Source: Gnetum montanum (Eukaryota; Streptophyta; Gnetopsida; Gnetales; Gnetaceae). From it: a DNA stretch of 64,000 nt. A model generated the notes under the pieces. It searched no databases. It saw only the letters and a list, made by a program, of their open reading frames with translations, and had not been told where the DNA came from. Positions 1-10,369 of the stretch are shown here, piece after piece. The DNA is taken from contig MNCI01034769.1 in assembly GCA_015680685.1 (NCBI GenBank), positions 714,245 through 778,244 on the forward strand, in the 5' to 3' direction. A program made the position numbers and the translations under genes. Position 1 is the stretch's first letter, and each line of letters starts with the position of its first letter.

Positions 1-640
1 CCCTCTGACACCATCGTCGTCACCGACAACAAGAGCTCTTCCTGCGCTGCCACTGTTTTCTCCCTGCGCCGTTTCCGCTCGCACCGCCGACTACCGCACC
101 GCCACTTAGCGTCGTCCGCCAATTGCCATGCTGTTGTGCACGTGGTTGCCGCGTCATTGTTCCTCTATGCTCTAGCTGATTCCTCCGCCTTCTGCCATGC
201 TGCCACTCCTACGCTTTCTGCCATCATTGACTCCCGCGCTGCCACTCCTACGCTTTCTGCCATCGTTGACTCCCACGCTGCCTGTCGCGTCGCTGATGTC
301 TCGTTGCCTGCCGTCGCTATTTCTCCTGCATGGCCTACCATGCTGTCTCCTCCGTTGCCTCTGCCTGCATGGCTATCTCTACTCCTGCCACACTGCCATT
401 TTCTGTGCTCCCACTGCTGCTGCTCACCACGCTGATGCTTCTGTGCTCGCCTGTGCCGCCACTTCACGTCTTCGGCAACTTCGCGTCTTCCGCCGCTCGC
501 CTGTGCTGCAGTTTCTGTTGGAGTCATTGCCACTCCTGTGCTGTCGTAGCGTTGCTGTCTTGGTGCCCTTGCGGCGCCTCTCATCGCGTCTGCCACCGTC
601 ACCATCGTTGCAGGCACCACCATCATCTTCAAATACAACT
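1..640. repeat. GC-rich CTGCC-type low-complexity tract in the LTR
   Basis: This stretch is built from imperfect CTGCC, CGCTG and CTCCTG words and is much richer in G+C than the rest of the window. Long open frames on both strands are a by-product of the composition and the absence of A/T-rich stops. The matching tract in the 3' LTR (7703-8450) differs by insertions and deletions of repeat words, which is typical of slippage. I do not regard any frame here as a gene. Confidence 0.7.
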
Positions 641-973
641 GTCCTTCCCCGATGATTTAAAATTATTTTTTTCAAACAATGGAAATTTTCAATTTTTCAG
701 CCACTAAGGCTTCAAAAACAAAGAAAAAAATAATATAATTTTTCAAGGGAGCTGCCGTTGGAGCTAATTTTTTAAAAATTGTATCGCTGAAGGGCTTGTT
801 TTTCTAATTATTTGTATTTTTATGGGATCAAATGACCCACAAGTTGTAAAGTACATTGAACCTGGTCAAAGCATGAAATTGCCAACACACATCCAACTCA
901 TGTACAACTATCCAGCACATATACATTGAACCTGGTCAAAGCAAACCCTAGCCAAAAAAACCTAGCCCAACCC

Positions 974-981
974 TATAAATA
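974..981 (+). promoter_or_regulatory. TATA box of Element I 5' LTR
   Basis: TATAAATA lies in the context CCCTATAAATACCCC, about 630 bp before the LTR end. It is preserved in the 3' LTR at 8793-8800. It is the best candidate for the RNA polymerase II start that makes the element's transcript. Confidence 0.65.
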
Positions 982-1602
982 CCCCATCAATTCACACAAA
1001 TTGGGAGGAGGCAAAGAGAAGCAAAGCAAAAGCAGCAAGAAGGAGAAGAAGATTGGAAGAGGCAAAGATTGGAGAAATTGGCGATTCCGAAGGAGGAAAG
1101 AACTTGCAATCCTTGGGCGCTCGGCACATCCCATTTTTGGCTTTCAAGTTCTTCTCACATCGTCGCATCATATCCTTCCAGGGCTAGGCATTTGACTTGC
1201 CATTCACACTTGTGCAACTACGCTTTGACCGGTGCACATTTTTTAAAAAAAAATAATATAATATAGTTTCATTATTGCCTCCCATTTACATTGTTTAGTT
1301 CTATTTATTCTTTACAAATATAACTTTGTTTATGCTTCATTCATAATTCAGTATGCTTTATTTACATTTCGTATCGCCGTTTGCAATCCATTTACATCCC
1401 GTTTATGATAACCCCAACGCTAGTCGTAGCTTACGCTCGGGGAAGTCCTTGGTTGATTTGCGTGCAAACCATCCAAGGAACTCTACCTTCATTTACTTTT
1501 CCAGCTTGCCCTCGGGCGAAGGAAGGGTCGGTTGTGGCTGTCCAACGATCTCTCAGTGTTTGTTTCCCTTCCAGCCTTACACCGATGATTTAGGTCAATA
1601 CA

Positions 1603-1626
1603 GTTTTTGGTGCTAAAAGGAGGGCC
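1603..1626 (+). other. Primer binding site of Element I
   Basis: Directly after the LTR end comes GTTTTTGGTGCTAAAAGG. The TTTGGTGCT core resembles primer sites of plant Tat-type elements. I cannot assign the tRNA by eye. Confidence 0.5.
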
Positions 1627-1720
1627 ACTTTCTTGTTATTGATTAAAACCTCACTACCTATCAAAACTCATCCATCTTGCCCATTTGAGTCTCTTCATCC
1701 CTGTTGATCACAATAAGCTT

Positions 1721-4411
1721 ATGTCACCCCACACTACAACTGCTTACGATCCAACTCCATTCTTCTATCCCAGTCCATTCACATTTATCATGGAATCTTC
1801 CCAAGACAACCCAGTAACACTACCAATTGCTTCAAACCCTGTGACTACTACGGAATCTATAACTGTCATTGAACACATAAATCCTCAAGGCCCTACATGC
1901 CAATCCTTTAGGCTACAAGGCAAAGGCCCTATTCACGCAACTCTTACACCCGAACAATATAATTTTATCTATGTCAAGATCCAAGCCAACCTACCCATTG
2001 ATCATATAGAGAGGGAAGCTAAGCGAGAATATGAATTCATCCATAAAGGAGGACGTGAGTTTATCCCTTCATCTTTTTACATAATCCCACTATCTGAAAA
2101 CCATCATAAACTCATATCCCAACTTCTTATGATTAGAAGTCAAGCCTTACAACTACCTCCCATAGAGCCTCAAGATGAAGAAGATGACTTTGAAGCCCAA
2201 TCTGAACATGGAGAATCATACCATACTATTAGCCTCCATGCCCACACAAACCTATTATCCCATCCTTTCCTAGAAGAAACTATGTTTCCTTCTTCATCCA
2301 CAAACATTCAAGCACCTTTTTCCCATTCCATCCCTATCTTCTCCATTCTCAATAACATTCACTCTGATGCATCCACTTCCATAATTCCTCCACCAGTACA
2401 ATCCCAACAACTCACCCAAACCAACGTAGGGTCAATCCTCCAACCTCAAGTAATTGGAATACCGTCAGTCATACCAGCTTCCACATCCACCCATTACATA
2501 CCCCAGATGCAAATTCATAGGACACCATTGATTACTTCTACCCAACATATTCAAGGTGTTGCCTCACAACATGTGGTTGGACAATGGGTTCCACCAGTAG
2601 TCTCGGTCCCAAATACCATCCCACCACAACAAATGTTAGCCCAACAACTTGCTTTTCCACAAACAATGCAACAGTTAAACCATTATCATCCACAATCAAC
2701 TCAATCCATTGGTTTGCCTACCGCCCAAGAATGGGCAAACACACAAAAAATGATGCACTCGTTGGCAGAAGAATTAAAACGCCTTAAAACTTTCAACAAT
2801 GAGGAAGTCAAGGTACTAGATTTCTATCAAGATGACCCAATTGACCCCTCAGTTCCACCCTTGACCTTGCCAAAAGGAGTCTCATTACCTCAACTGACCA
2901 AGTACAATGGAGAAGGGGACCCAAATGCCCACCTAGTGACATTTAGAACCGAAAGCCTTTTACTTCAAGCATGGCCCCATGTAATCTTGCGAGTGTTTGC
3001 AATGTCCTTAATTGGAAAAGCCTTAGACTGGTACCAATCTTTACCTCGTAGCTCCATATCTTCTTTAGAGAGTTTGTTGCATCAATTTGTCACCTGTTTC
3101 AAGTACAACTTAAAACCTGAAGCCACATTAGATAGCTTGATTCAAATTAAACAGGCACCTTTAGAGCTAGCACAGAAATTTATACAAAGGTGGAGTGCAA
3201 CTTTAAATGAACTTCACGAACCTATCCCCGAAACATATTTACTCACTATCCTCAAATCAGCCGTGAATGACTTTATTAAGTCAAAACTTTACTACCTGAA
3301 AGCCCGCACATTGAGCCAAGCATTCATACAAATCAAAGACATAGAAGAAGCGGCACAATCAAGCAATGACCCAGCTTATGTGGCCTACAAAATCCAACAT
3401 ACTCGTAAGCAAAACACAACTGAGGCAATAGTAGCCGCAATCACAAAAGCAACCAACTGGGGCCCAAAAGCTAAGCAAACTAAAGCCCTGGCTAACAAAG
3501 CCACCAAATTTGATGCCAACTCACCTACATCGATAGGGGCCACCCCAAAACCCAACTTTCAGCGCAAGGACCGCTCAAAGTATACAACACTACCGATGCA
3601 ACCCTCTCAACTATTGGAGCAACTCTTGAAAGCTGGGAAAATCCAACACAAACACGTGTCAGAGATTACTCACCAAAAACATGACAGGTACTGTGAGCTA
3701 CTAAGGAACCCCACCTTAGCAGTACCAAATGAGCCTCTGGTCCCACAACCTTTTAAATTGGACCAATACTGTCATTACCATCAAATGGTTGGTCACAATA
3801 CAGACAACTTTCGTGCCTTGCAAGATGACCTGCAGGGAATGATAGAAGAAGGCCAACTAATGATTGACACAACAAGTCAATCCAACATAGACGATTCCTC
3901 CTATGTCATAAACTCAATTAGCATAGGTGGAAAGCCCAAACCTGTGCAAAAACATTTTGTGATCTGTGTGCCTCCCAGTAAGGCAAGGATTCCCCTAGCC
4001 TCCACAAACAAGAGGCCTCCCTTTGTTATCAAGGTACCACCCAGGGTGCCCACAACACCCTTTGTGGTCAAGGCTCCACAGACATCGTCCGCTAAGACGT
4101 TAAACTGGCATGATTCATCTGCTAAGACGTTAAACTACCATGATGCAACAACAAAAACCGCTAAGCAACCTTTCGTCATAAGAGTGCCACAACCAGATGA
4201 CCCCTCACCTACCCAAAGCCCAATAGTGGACAACATCTCGATCCCTCCTCCTCCAAGGGTTGACCCCACTAGCAACCTGACTAGGCCCACCAAATGGGAA
4301 TGTAAGCACCTCACAACTCCCATGACCGAAGCAAAGGCCACAACTAGCAAACAACAACTGAACATTGGGGCCCCTACCCCCAAGCAAACCAAGCCTAAGT
4401 CCCCCTCCTAA
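1721..4411 (+). CDS. gag: Gag polyprotein of Element I (Tat-like), open
   Basis: The frame is open for 896 codons from ATG 1721; an ATG at 1790 is equally possible. It is the longest intact frame in the window. The N-terminal 370 residues are unrecognised and rich in Ser, Pro, His and Gln. Residues about 385-590 form the retrotransposon gag core (Retrotrans_gag), including DWYQSLP and a downstream QRW motif. Near residue 682 is a zinc-finger-like CHYHQMVGHNTDNF, the C-x-Y-H-x3-G-H motif of Tat gag, with the last Cys replaced by Phe. The C-terminal part repeats FV[IV]xVP[PQ] motifs and an SAKTLN motif. Gag builds the cytoplasmic particle that packages the RNA. The frame stops at TAA 4409-4411 but continues in phase into the protease frame. 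Confidence 0.85.
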   Translation: MSPHTTTAYDPTPFFYPSPFTFIMESSQDNPVTLPIASNPVTTTESITVIEHINPQGPTCQSFRLQGKGPIHATLTPEQYNFIYVKIQANLPIDHIEREAKREYEFIHKGGREFIPSSFYIIPLSENHHKLISQLLMIRSQALQLPPIEPQDEEDDFEAQSEHGESYHTISLHAHTNLLSHPFLEETMFPSSSTNIQAPFSHSIPIFSILNNIHSDASTSIIPPPVQSQQLTQTNVGSILQPQVIGIPSVIPASTSTHYIPQMQIHRTPLITSTQHIQGVASQHVVGQWVPPVVSVPNTIPPQQMLAQQLAFPQTMQQLNHYHPQSTQSIGLPTAQEWANTQKMMHSLAEELKRLKTFNNEEVKVLDFYQDDPIDPSVPPLTLPKGVSLPQLTKYNGEGDPNAHLVTFRTESLLLQAWPHVILRVFAMSLIGKALDWYQSLPRSSISSLESLLHQFVTCFKYNLKPEATLDSLIQIKQAPLELAQKFIQRWSATLNELHEPIPETYLLTILKSAVNDFIKSKLYYLKARTLSQAFIQIKDIEEAAQSSNDPAYVAYKIQHTRKQNTTEAIVAAITKATNWGPKAKQTKALANKATKFDANSPTSIGATPKPNFQRKDRSKYTTLPMQPSQLLEQLLKAGKIQHKHVSEITHQKHDRYCELLRNPTLAVPNEPLVPQPFKLDQYCHYHQMVGHNTDNFRALQDDLQGMIEEGQLMIDTTSQSNIDDSSYVINSISIGGKPKPVQKHFVICVPPSKARIPLASTNKRPPFVIKVPPRVPTTPFVVKAPQTSSAKTLNWHDSSAKTLNYHDATTKTAKQPFVIRVPQPDDPSPTQSPIVDNISIPPPPRVDPTSNLTRPTKWECKHLTTPMTEAKATTSKQQLNIGAPTPKQTKPKSPS

Positions 4412-4528
4412 GAGGTCTATCTCTCAAGCTTCACGGAGGAAGTTAAAACCAACACAATAGCTAATGACAAGGACTTCGTAGCTGCACTAACCCAAGTAAA
4501 ATAAGTGCTAAAACAGAAGAACACAACG

Positions 4529-5452
4529 ATGAGTTTGTACGATCTGGTCATGACTTCAACCACTCACCGCGAAGCCTTGGCTCAAACGTTAGCATCCATT
4601 CCTGTTACAAAGGACATCACCGCAAACGAAGAATCCATCCGTGCAACGATTTCGCAACAGACACAACAAGGATTAGGTTCAACAACTTTAGCCTTTTGTG
4701 ATAATGCAGTTAAAGTCAACCCCAAACGAGGGGAAGTCACTACAACTCCACTATCCATTAGCATTCGTGTTGGGAAGTGCATCATCCGTAGAGTGCATGT
4801 TGACGATGATGCAGCAATGAACGTAGTCCTGTACTCCATCATCGACAAGCTAGGCCTGGCAGATGAAATCAGGCCAACCAAAACCACATGTCTAAAATCC
4901 TTCAATGGATCACATGTCACGGTCAAGGGTACAATAAACTTAGCCTTTGTAGCGGGAGAGCAATTCCCCACTAGCGTAGATTTCACTGTCATAGAGGAGA
5001 TGCCAGGTTTCAACATGATTCTAGGCAGGCCTTGGCTAGCTCAACTAAGGGTTATCTCCTCTCCCATCCACCAGGAAATCCACCTTCCATACGAAGGTGG
5101 TCAAGTTATCATCCATGGTGATAACGTTTCCTCTTCGACTATCCATGACATAGACATGGTGCAAGTTTTGGAAGAAGAGTTTCTTAATGATACACCTATG
5201 ACAACCAACACAACCCTTAAGGCTAACACACCCAAACAAGTGGTTGAAGCTGACAACCCCCCAAAGGATCCTAAACCTTGCATGCTCCCTAATCCATGCC
5301 TAGTTAGGAAGCAACTACATGACCAAGACTCTCCCTTGGCTGAAAATGTGCCTGATGCTTGCCTACCTTCTGCCTACTCCTCTGACATGCATTTTTTGAC
5401 TTTTGTTTACATTGCACTAGCCTATGCGTTTACATTTTTCTCGCTCACTTAG
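4529..5452 (+). CDS. Retropepsin-like aspartic protease frame of Element I
   Basis: The frame is open from 4505, with its first ATG at 4529, and is in the same phase as gag. Only the TAA at 4409 and a second TAA at 4502 separate them, so it was probably the C-terminal part of a gag-protease polyprotein. Residues about 80-200 look like a Tat-lineage protease: a VHVDDDAAMNVV active-site segment, a following hydrophobic region, then FNMILGRPWLAQL (the ILGRPWL motif) and a terminal GD. The usual D-x-G triad reads D-D-D, so the third-position Gly is lost and activity is doubtful. The last 100 residues are unrecognised and end in a hydrophobic stretch. No RT follows. Confidence 0.75.
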   Translation: MSLYDLVMTSTTHREALAQTLASIPVTKDITANEESIRATISQQTQQGLGSTTLAFCDNAVKVNPKRGEVTTTPLSISIRVGKCIIRRVHVDDDAAMNVVLYSIIDKLGLADEIRPTKTTCLKSFNGSHVTVKGTINLAFVAGEQFPTSVDFTVIEEMPGFNMILGRPWLAQLRVISSPIHQEIHLPYEGGQVIIHGDNVSSSTIHDIDMVQVLEEEFLNDTPMTTNTTLKANTPKQVVEADNPPKDPKPCMLPNPCLVRKQLHDQDSPLAENVPDACLPSAYSSDMHFLTFVYIALAYAFTFFSLT

Positions 5453-5749
5453 ATCATGCGTTTTTCTTTATTTACACATTCGTCAACTTAGTTCACACAT
5501 TGCATTTGAAAAACATCAAACAAAAAAAACATAAAACTACAAAAATACATGGCCCGAAAAGGCCTTAAACTAGCTTACGGTCCGAAACAGCATAAAACTA
5601 CCACTTTTTGCATTGTTTTTCTTTCATTCATACATTCTAACTCTATGTACGGCATGTGTTTCTTGATGTTGTTTTCTTCCTAGTTGATTTTTTTGCAGGA
5701 TCTCACAGGCACGTAGCATGACCATCACACTTTACACAAGCAAGGTAAG
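5453..5749. other. Non-coding stretch after the protease
   Basis: AT-rich sequence with repeated ACATT/ACATTT words and no sustained frame. In an autonomous Tat element, reverse transcriptase would begin about here. Confidence 0.5.
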
Positions 5750-6140
5750 CATCAGTCCACTATGACTATAAACTAGCACAGTCCTGGATCATGACTTAAA
5801 ACTGATACCACAGAACAGTCCTGGCATGACTTATAACTGATACCACAGAATAGTCCTGGATCATGACTTAAAACTGATACCACAGAACAGTCTTGAATCA
5901 TGACTTGAAACTGATACCACAGAGTTCTGTCCGGTATGACACTAAATTGCTACATCCGTCCGTCATGACATGAAACTAATATCCAGAGTCCACTAAGACT
6001 ATAAACTAGTTTGCCTCTTCATAGTCCGCCACGACTATAAACTAGCAATGCACCATCCGCTACGACACTAAACTGGCACCGTCCAAGGGGTTATGACGTG
6101 AAACTAATCCACAGAAGTCCGCTAAGACTATAAACTAGTG
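5750..6140 (+). repeat. Degenerate tandem array, units about 35-50 bp
   Basis: About ten imperfect units share a core of the form GTCC..ATGAC..T.AAACT, followed by a CACAG or AGTCC word. The first four units are closest to each other (CATGACTTAAAACTGATACC); later ones diverge. The array occupies the place where pol is expected. Confidence 0.75.
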
Positions 6141-7264
6141 ACATCATTGATGACCAGGCAAAATTGAAAAAGATCTGTTGTTGGAGTTGGCTGTTTCTGT
6201 TCCACAAAGACTTGTTGCATGATTCATCCCATGGGGCCTAATGAAACTGATGTTGTTCATGATTCTGTTTGCTTTGAAAGCTGCACATGGTGACTCCATC
6301 TCCTTGTTTAAAGTGTTTAGCTGATTGTTTCATTTGTGGTTTTCTTGTCTTCTTGGAGTTGTGTTTGCAAGATGACACTTCTGAGGCGTTCGTGCATAGA
6401 TGCACTTCATCATGACAACAAGGTATCACATTTTTTCCTAACACATGCAACTAGTTTAATCAATCCATTCATAAGTGCATTCCCGACTCCTGATACATTT
6501 CCTATTCCCCATCATGCTCCCTTATCCTATTCGATTACACCCCCCTTGATACATTCCACTCATCTCAAAACTCTTGGTACACTGTTGCACACTATAACTC
6601 TTTAAGCAGTTGCGACGCAAAACAAAATACATAGTACATGATGCAAAATGCAAGTGCTCAAATATGAGCACGGCACAAAAAAAAAGAGAAAGCTCTTTCA
6701 AAAAGACCAAAAATAAAAAAAAAAGGTCAAAGAGCAAAATGCACAGAAAAGATCTTCACGACCCTGTTGACATCACAAACAAAAGACTATTGGCCATTCT
6801 CATACAAGCCCCAGGCGAGAAGGCAATTGTCTTGAAAAAAATATTTACACTCGTGTCTCAAAGAGACCATGTTACACATCATCGCGTGGCTTTGGCTATT
6901 TACAACGGGCCCCGCAAATACTCTATAAGAGTCCTGTTTCTCCAAAGAACGCACCTCCTATGTCTTGGTTTCGAGTCTGCTAAAAACCTGGCTGTTGACA
7001 AGGACCAATGACATAACTTGTGCATAAGAGAGCATTCCTCTCCCACAAATCCCAGCAGCAATCATCGCCCTTAACCTCCTAACTTCCCTGGTTACAACCG
7101 ATCCCCTTGCATCTTGAACCACATTCCCTCAATCCAATGTACTTCTGAAAATGGTGCAATAATATCCAGCCAAGGGCTGATGGTTAATGTTTGATGCTTT
7201 GTTTGTTCATGGTGTTTGCACTTCTTTGTCGACGCCTCTCAGGTGAATTCCTCTAGACATCAAC
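6141..7264. other. Non-coding 3' internal region of Element I
   Basis: AT-rich sequence with a Lys-rich open stretch at 6610-7011 caused by A-runs. That stretch opens on TTG, has no domain, and I do not call it a gene. Nothing else is recognised. Confidence 0.5.
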
Positions 7265-7277
7265 AAAGAGGGGCCAA
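7265..7277 (+). other. Candidate polypurine tract of Element I
   Basis: AAAGAGGGGCCAA is followed by TG at 7278. A purine run next to TG is what primes plus-strand synthesis just before a 3' LTR. The exact LTR start cannot be checked because the 5' copy is cut by the window edge. Confidence 0.4.
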
Positions 7278-9424
7278 TGAAACATCACTAATTTCAGCTT
7301 AGCATTTTTTTTAATGAAAATTTTTATGCCTTAATGGTGCATTAGCGACAGCTATTATTCACGTGTACATGCTTTTAGATTCGGGGAAATGCACAAAATA
7401 GTATAGTTACAAATAACAGGATTGCTTACTGTTAGCTCTCTCCAGATTTCTCCACAATTCAAGGATGGAAGCCCAATTGTAGAGGGTAGTAACCGACATC
7501 ACAAAAAGACATATTGCCATGCTAATTCCTGTTCTCAGCGTCAAGAGCTCAATAACAAGAGCAAGCTTAGAAAACGGAGGGTTGTTCCAGATCCGGAAGC
7601 AAAGCCAACACAAGCAGCAGCAGTAGTAAGAAAAGGCAGATCTCCATAGAAATTTCTTGCAGGATTATAGCTCCAAACTTTAATTCCAACCCCAATCTGA
7701 AGCCCTCCGACACCACCGCCGTCGCCGACAACAAGAGCTCTTCTTGCGCTGCCATGCCTGCCACTCCTCTGCTTGCCACGTTGTTGTTTTGCCACTGTCG
7801 CGTTGCTGATTCTGCCGCTGCCATGCTGTCTCCCGCTGCTGCTGCCACGTCGTTGTTTCTGTCTGTTGCTGTTTCTGTCTACCGCTATTTTTTCTCCCTG
7901 CGCTGCCGCTGTTTTCTCCCTGCACCGTTTCTGCTCCCACAGCCGACGGCCGCACCGCCACTTAGCGCCTTCCGCCGATTACCGCGCTGCTGTGCACGTG
8001 GTTGCTGCGTCACTGTTCCTCTGTGCTCCAGCTGATTCCTCTGCCTTCTGCGGTGCTGCCACTCCTACGCTTTCTGCTGTCGTTCACTCCCGCGCTACCT
8101 GCCGCGTCGCTAACTTTACCTACCACATCGCTGATGTCTCGTTGCATGCCGTCGTTGTTTCTCCTGCGTGGCCTACCGTGCTATCTCCTCCGCTGCCTCT
8201 ACCTGCATGGTTGTCTCTGCTCCTGCCGCGCCGCCGCTGTCTGTGCTCCCACTGCTGCTGCTCACCGCGTTGATGCTTCTGTGCTCGTCTGTGCCGCCAC
8301 TTCACGTCTTCCGCCACTAGCCTATGCTGCAGTTTCTGTTGGAGCCGTTGCCACTCCTGCGCTATCACCGCGTTGCTGTCTTGGTGCCCCTGCCGTGCCT
8401 CTCATCGCGTCTACCACCGTCACCGTCGCTGCAGGCACCACCATCATCTTTAAATACAACTATCCTTCCCCAATGATTTAAAAAAAAATTTCAAACAATG
8501 GAAAATTTCAATTTTTCAGCCACTAAGGCTTCAAAAACAAGGGAAAAAAATAATATAATTTTTCAAGGGAGCCGCCGCTGGAGCTAATTTTTAAAAAATT
8601 GTATCGTTGAAGGGTTTGTTTCTCTAATTATTTGTATTTTATGGGCTCAAATGACCCACAAGTTGTAAAGTACATTGAACCTGGTCAAAGCATGAAATTG
8701 CCAACACACATCCAACTCATGTACAACTATCCAGCACATATACATTGAACCTGGTCAAAGAAAACCCTAGCCAAAAAAACCTAGCCCAACCCTATAAATA
8801 CCCCATCAATTCACACAAATTGGGAGGAGGCAAAGAGAAGCAAAGCAAAAGCAGCAAGAAGGAGAAGAAGATTGGAAGAGGCAAAGATTGGAGAAATTGG
8901 CAATTCCGAAGGAGGACAGAACTTGCAATCCTTGGGCGCTCGGCACATCCCATTTTTGGCTTTCAAGTTCTTCTCACATCATCGCATCATATCTTTCCGG
9001 GGCTAGGCATTTGACTTGCCATTCACACTTGTGCAACTACGCTTTGACCGATGCACATTTTTTTAAAAAAAAAAACAATATAATACAGTTTCATTATTGC
9101 CTCCCATTTACATTGTTTAGTTCTGTTTATTCTTTACAAATATAACTTTGTTTATGCTTCATTCATAATTCAGTACGCTTTATTTACATTTCGTATCGCC
9201 GTTTGCAATCCATTTACATCCCGTTTACGATAACCCCAACGCTAGCCGTAGCTTACGCTCGAGGAAGTCCTTGGTTGATTTGCGTGCAAACCATCCAAGG
9301 CACTCTACCTTCATTTACTTTTTCAGCTTGCCCTCGAGCGAAGGCAGGGTCAGCTGTGGCTGCCCAACGATCTCTCGGTGTTTGTTTCCCTTCCAGCCTT
9401 ACACCGACGATTTAGGTCAGTACA
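7278..9424 (+). repeat. 3' LTR of Element I
   Basis: From 7703 on this matches the 5' LTR. The start at 7278 is inferred from the purine tract and gives an LTR of about 2.1 kb. The end at 9424 (CAGTACA) is firm. The TATA box is at 8793-8800. The GC-rich CTGCC tract covers about 7703-8450. Confidence 0.75.
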
Positions 9425-10060
9425 GGATGTACTTATAGTTCTTGTTTAGATATAGTATGGCCCAAATATAATATTTCTTCTTTAAAGAGTTCACATGTAC
9501 CCAAATTTTTCCTTTAATTAATGTTTCTTGAGAACTTTCATGGTAATTTTTAAATGCTTAATATGTTCCTCTCTTGACTTAGAATGTACAAGTATATCAT
9601 CCATAAATACAATAACAAATTGATCAAGGTATTCATGGAAAAGGTTATCCATTAGTGCCATGAATGTTGTAGGTGTGTTGGTTAGTCCAAATGGCATCAC
9701 CACAAATTCATACAATCCATATCTAGTTCTAATTGTTGTTTTCTCAATATCTTTTTCTTTAATCCTAATATGGTGATAAGCTAACTTTAAATCGATCTTG
9801 GAAAAATAACATGCTCCAATGAGTTAATTAAATTTGTTGTCAACCCTACATAAGGGATAATTATTTTTAATTATTACTTTATTTAATGTCCTATGATCAA
9901 GGCATAATCTTAGGATATCATCCTTCTTCTTTACAAATAAAACTGGTGCATCCCAAGGTAAGACACTAGTGCAAATCTTTCCTTCTTCAAGTAATTAGTC
10001 TAACTATATCTTTAGTTCTCTTAATTCTATAGGGAAAAACCTATATGGGGCTTTTAAAAC
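9425..10060 (-). pseudogene. pol: Chromovirus reverse transcriptase, truncated by Element I
   Basis: Read on the minus strand this is a clear Ty3/gypsy RT. In order it shows [52 protein letters not shown] and the catalytic box VFMDDILVHS (FMDD at 9596-9607). The order and wording match chromoviruses of the Tekay/Del type. Several in-frame stops show it is dead. After the palm domain the frame runs straight into the 3' end of Element I at 9424, so RNase H and integrase, if kept, lie left of the window beyond Element I. Confidence 0.9.
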
Positions 10061-10369
10061 TAGTTGTATACCTGGAAAGACATCAATGGCATGTTCAATA
10101 GTTCTCTTTGGGAATAAATATCTATTATCATCAACTATTGAATTCTCATACTCTTTAAGTTCCTTTGGGATCTCAAGGTTAGAAAGTTTCTAGGGTTAAG
10201 TTGCTTTAACAATGAACATGATAGCAACTTTCTTGACTAATCTATTATCTTTTTTAATAGTTATCCTAGGAATTTACTTTGCTATTCCTACCCTCACCAG
10301 AACCTTGACTCCATTAGTGGTTGGTACTTTCAAGACACAAGATCCAAAATGGACAATAACATTAAATTT

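Larger units (their letters stand above)
1..1602 (+). repeat. 5' LTR of Element I (left end outside the window)
   Basis: Position 1 corresponds to 7703 in the 3' LTR. The LTR ends in CA at 1602, and the matching 3' copy ends at 9424. The first 640 bp are GC-rich, the rest AT-rich. A TATA box lies at 974-981. Compared with the 3' copy, about 125 bp are missing near position 55 within the GC-rich part. Confidence 0.9.
1..9424 (+). mobile_element. Element I: Tat-like Ty3/gypsy LTR retrotransposon, gag-protease only
   Basis: Positions 1-1602 recur at 7703-9424 in the same orientation. They flank a primer-site-like sequence, a long gag frame and a protease frame, which is the layout of an LTR retrotransposon. 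The 5' LTR starts left of the window. Gag and protease resemble the plant Tat lineage. RT, RNase H and integrase are absent: after the protease ends at 5452 there are only repeats and non-coding DNA. The two LTRs differ at roughly 38 of 940 positions near their 3' ends, so it is the youngest element here. It sits inside the pol region of an older chromovirus, which resumes at 9425. Movement would need enzymes from another element. Confidence 0.9.

Noticed and set aside
136-707. Several long overlapping open frames on both strands
   Set aside because: They lie in the CTGCC-type low-complexity part of the LTR; frames in several phases at once are a composition effect.
5755-6135. CRISPR-like repeat array
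   Set aside because: Units are degenerate and unequal in length, with no unique spacers; plant retroelement context.
6610-7011. 133-codon Lys-rich frame in Element I
   Set aside because: Driven by A-runs, opens on TTG, no domain; not at a position where Tat elements encode a protein.
7541-8481. Gln/Arg-rich and Leu/Pro-rich frames on both strands
   Set aside because: Same GC-rich LTR tract in the 3' copy; not conserved in frame between the two LTRs.
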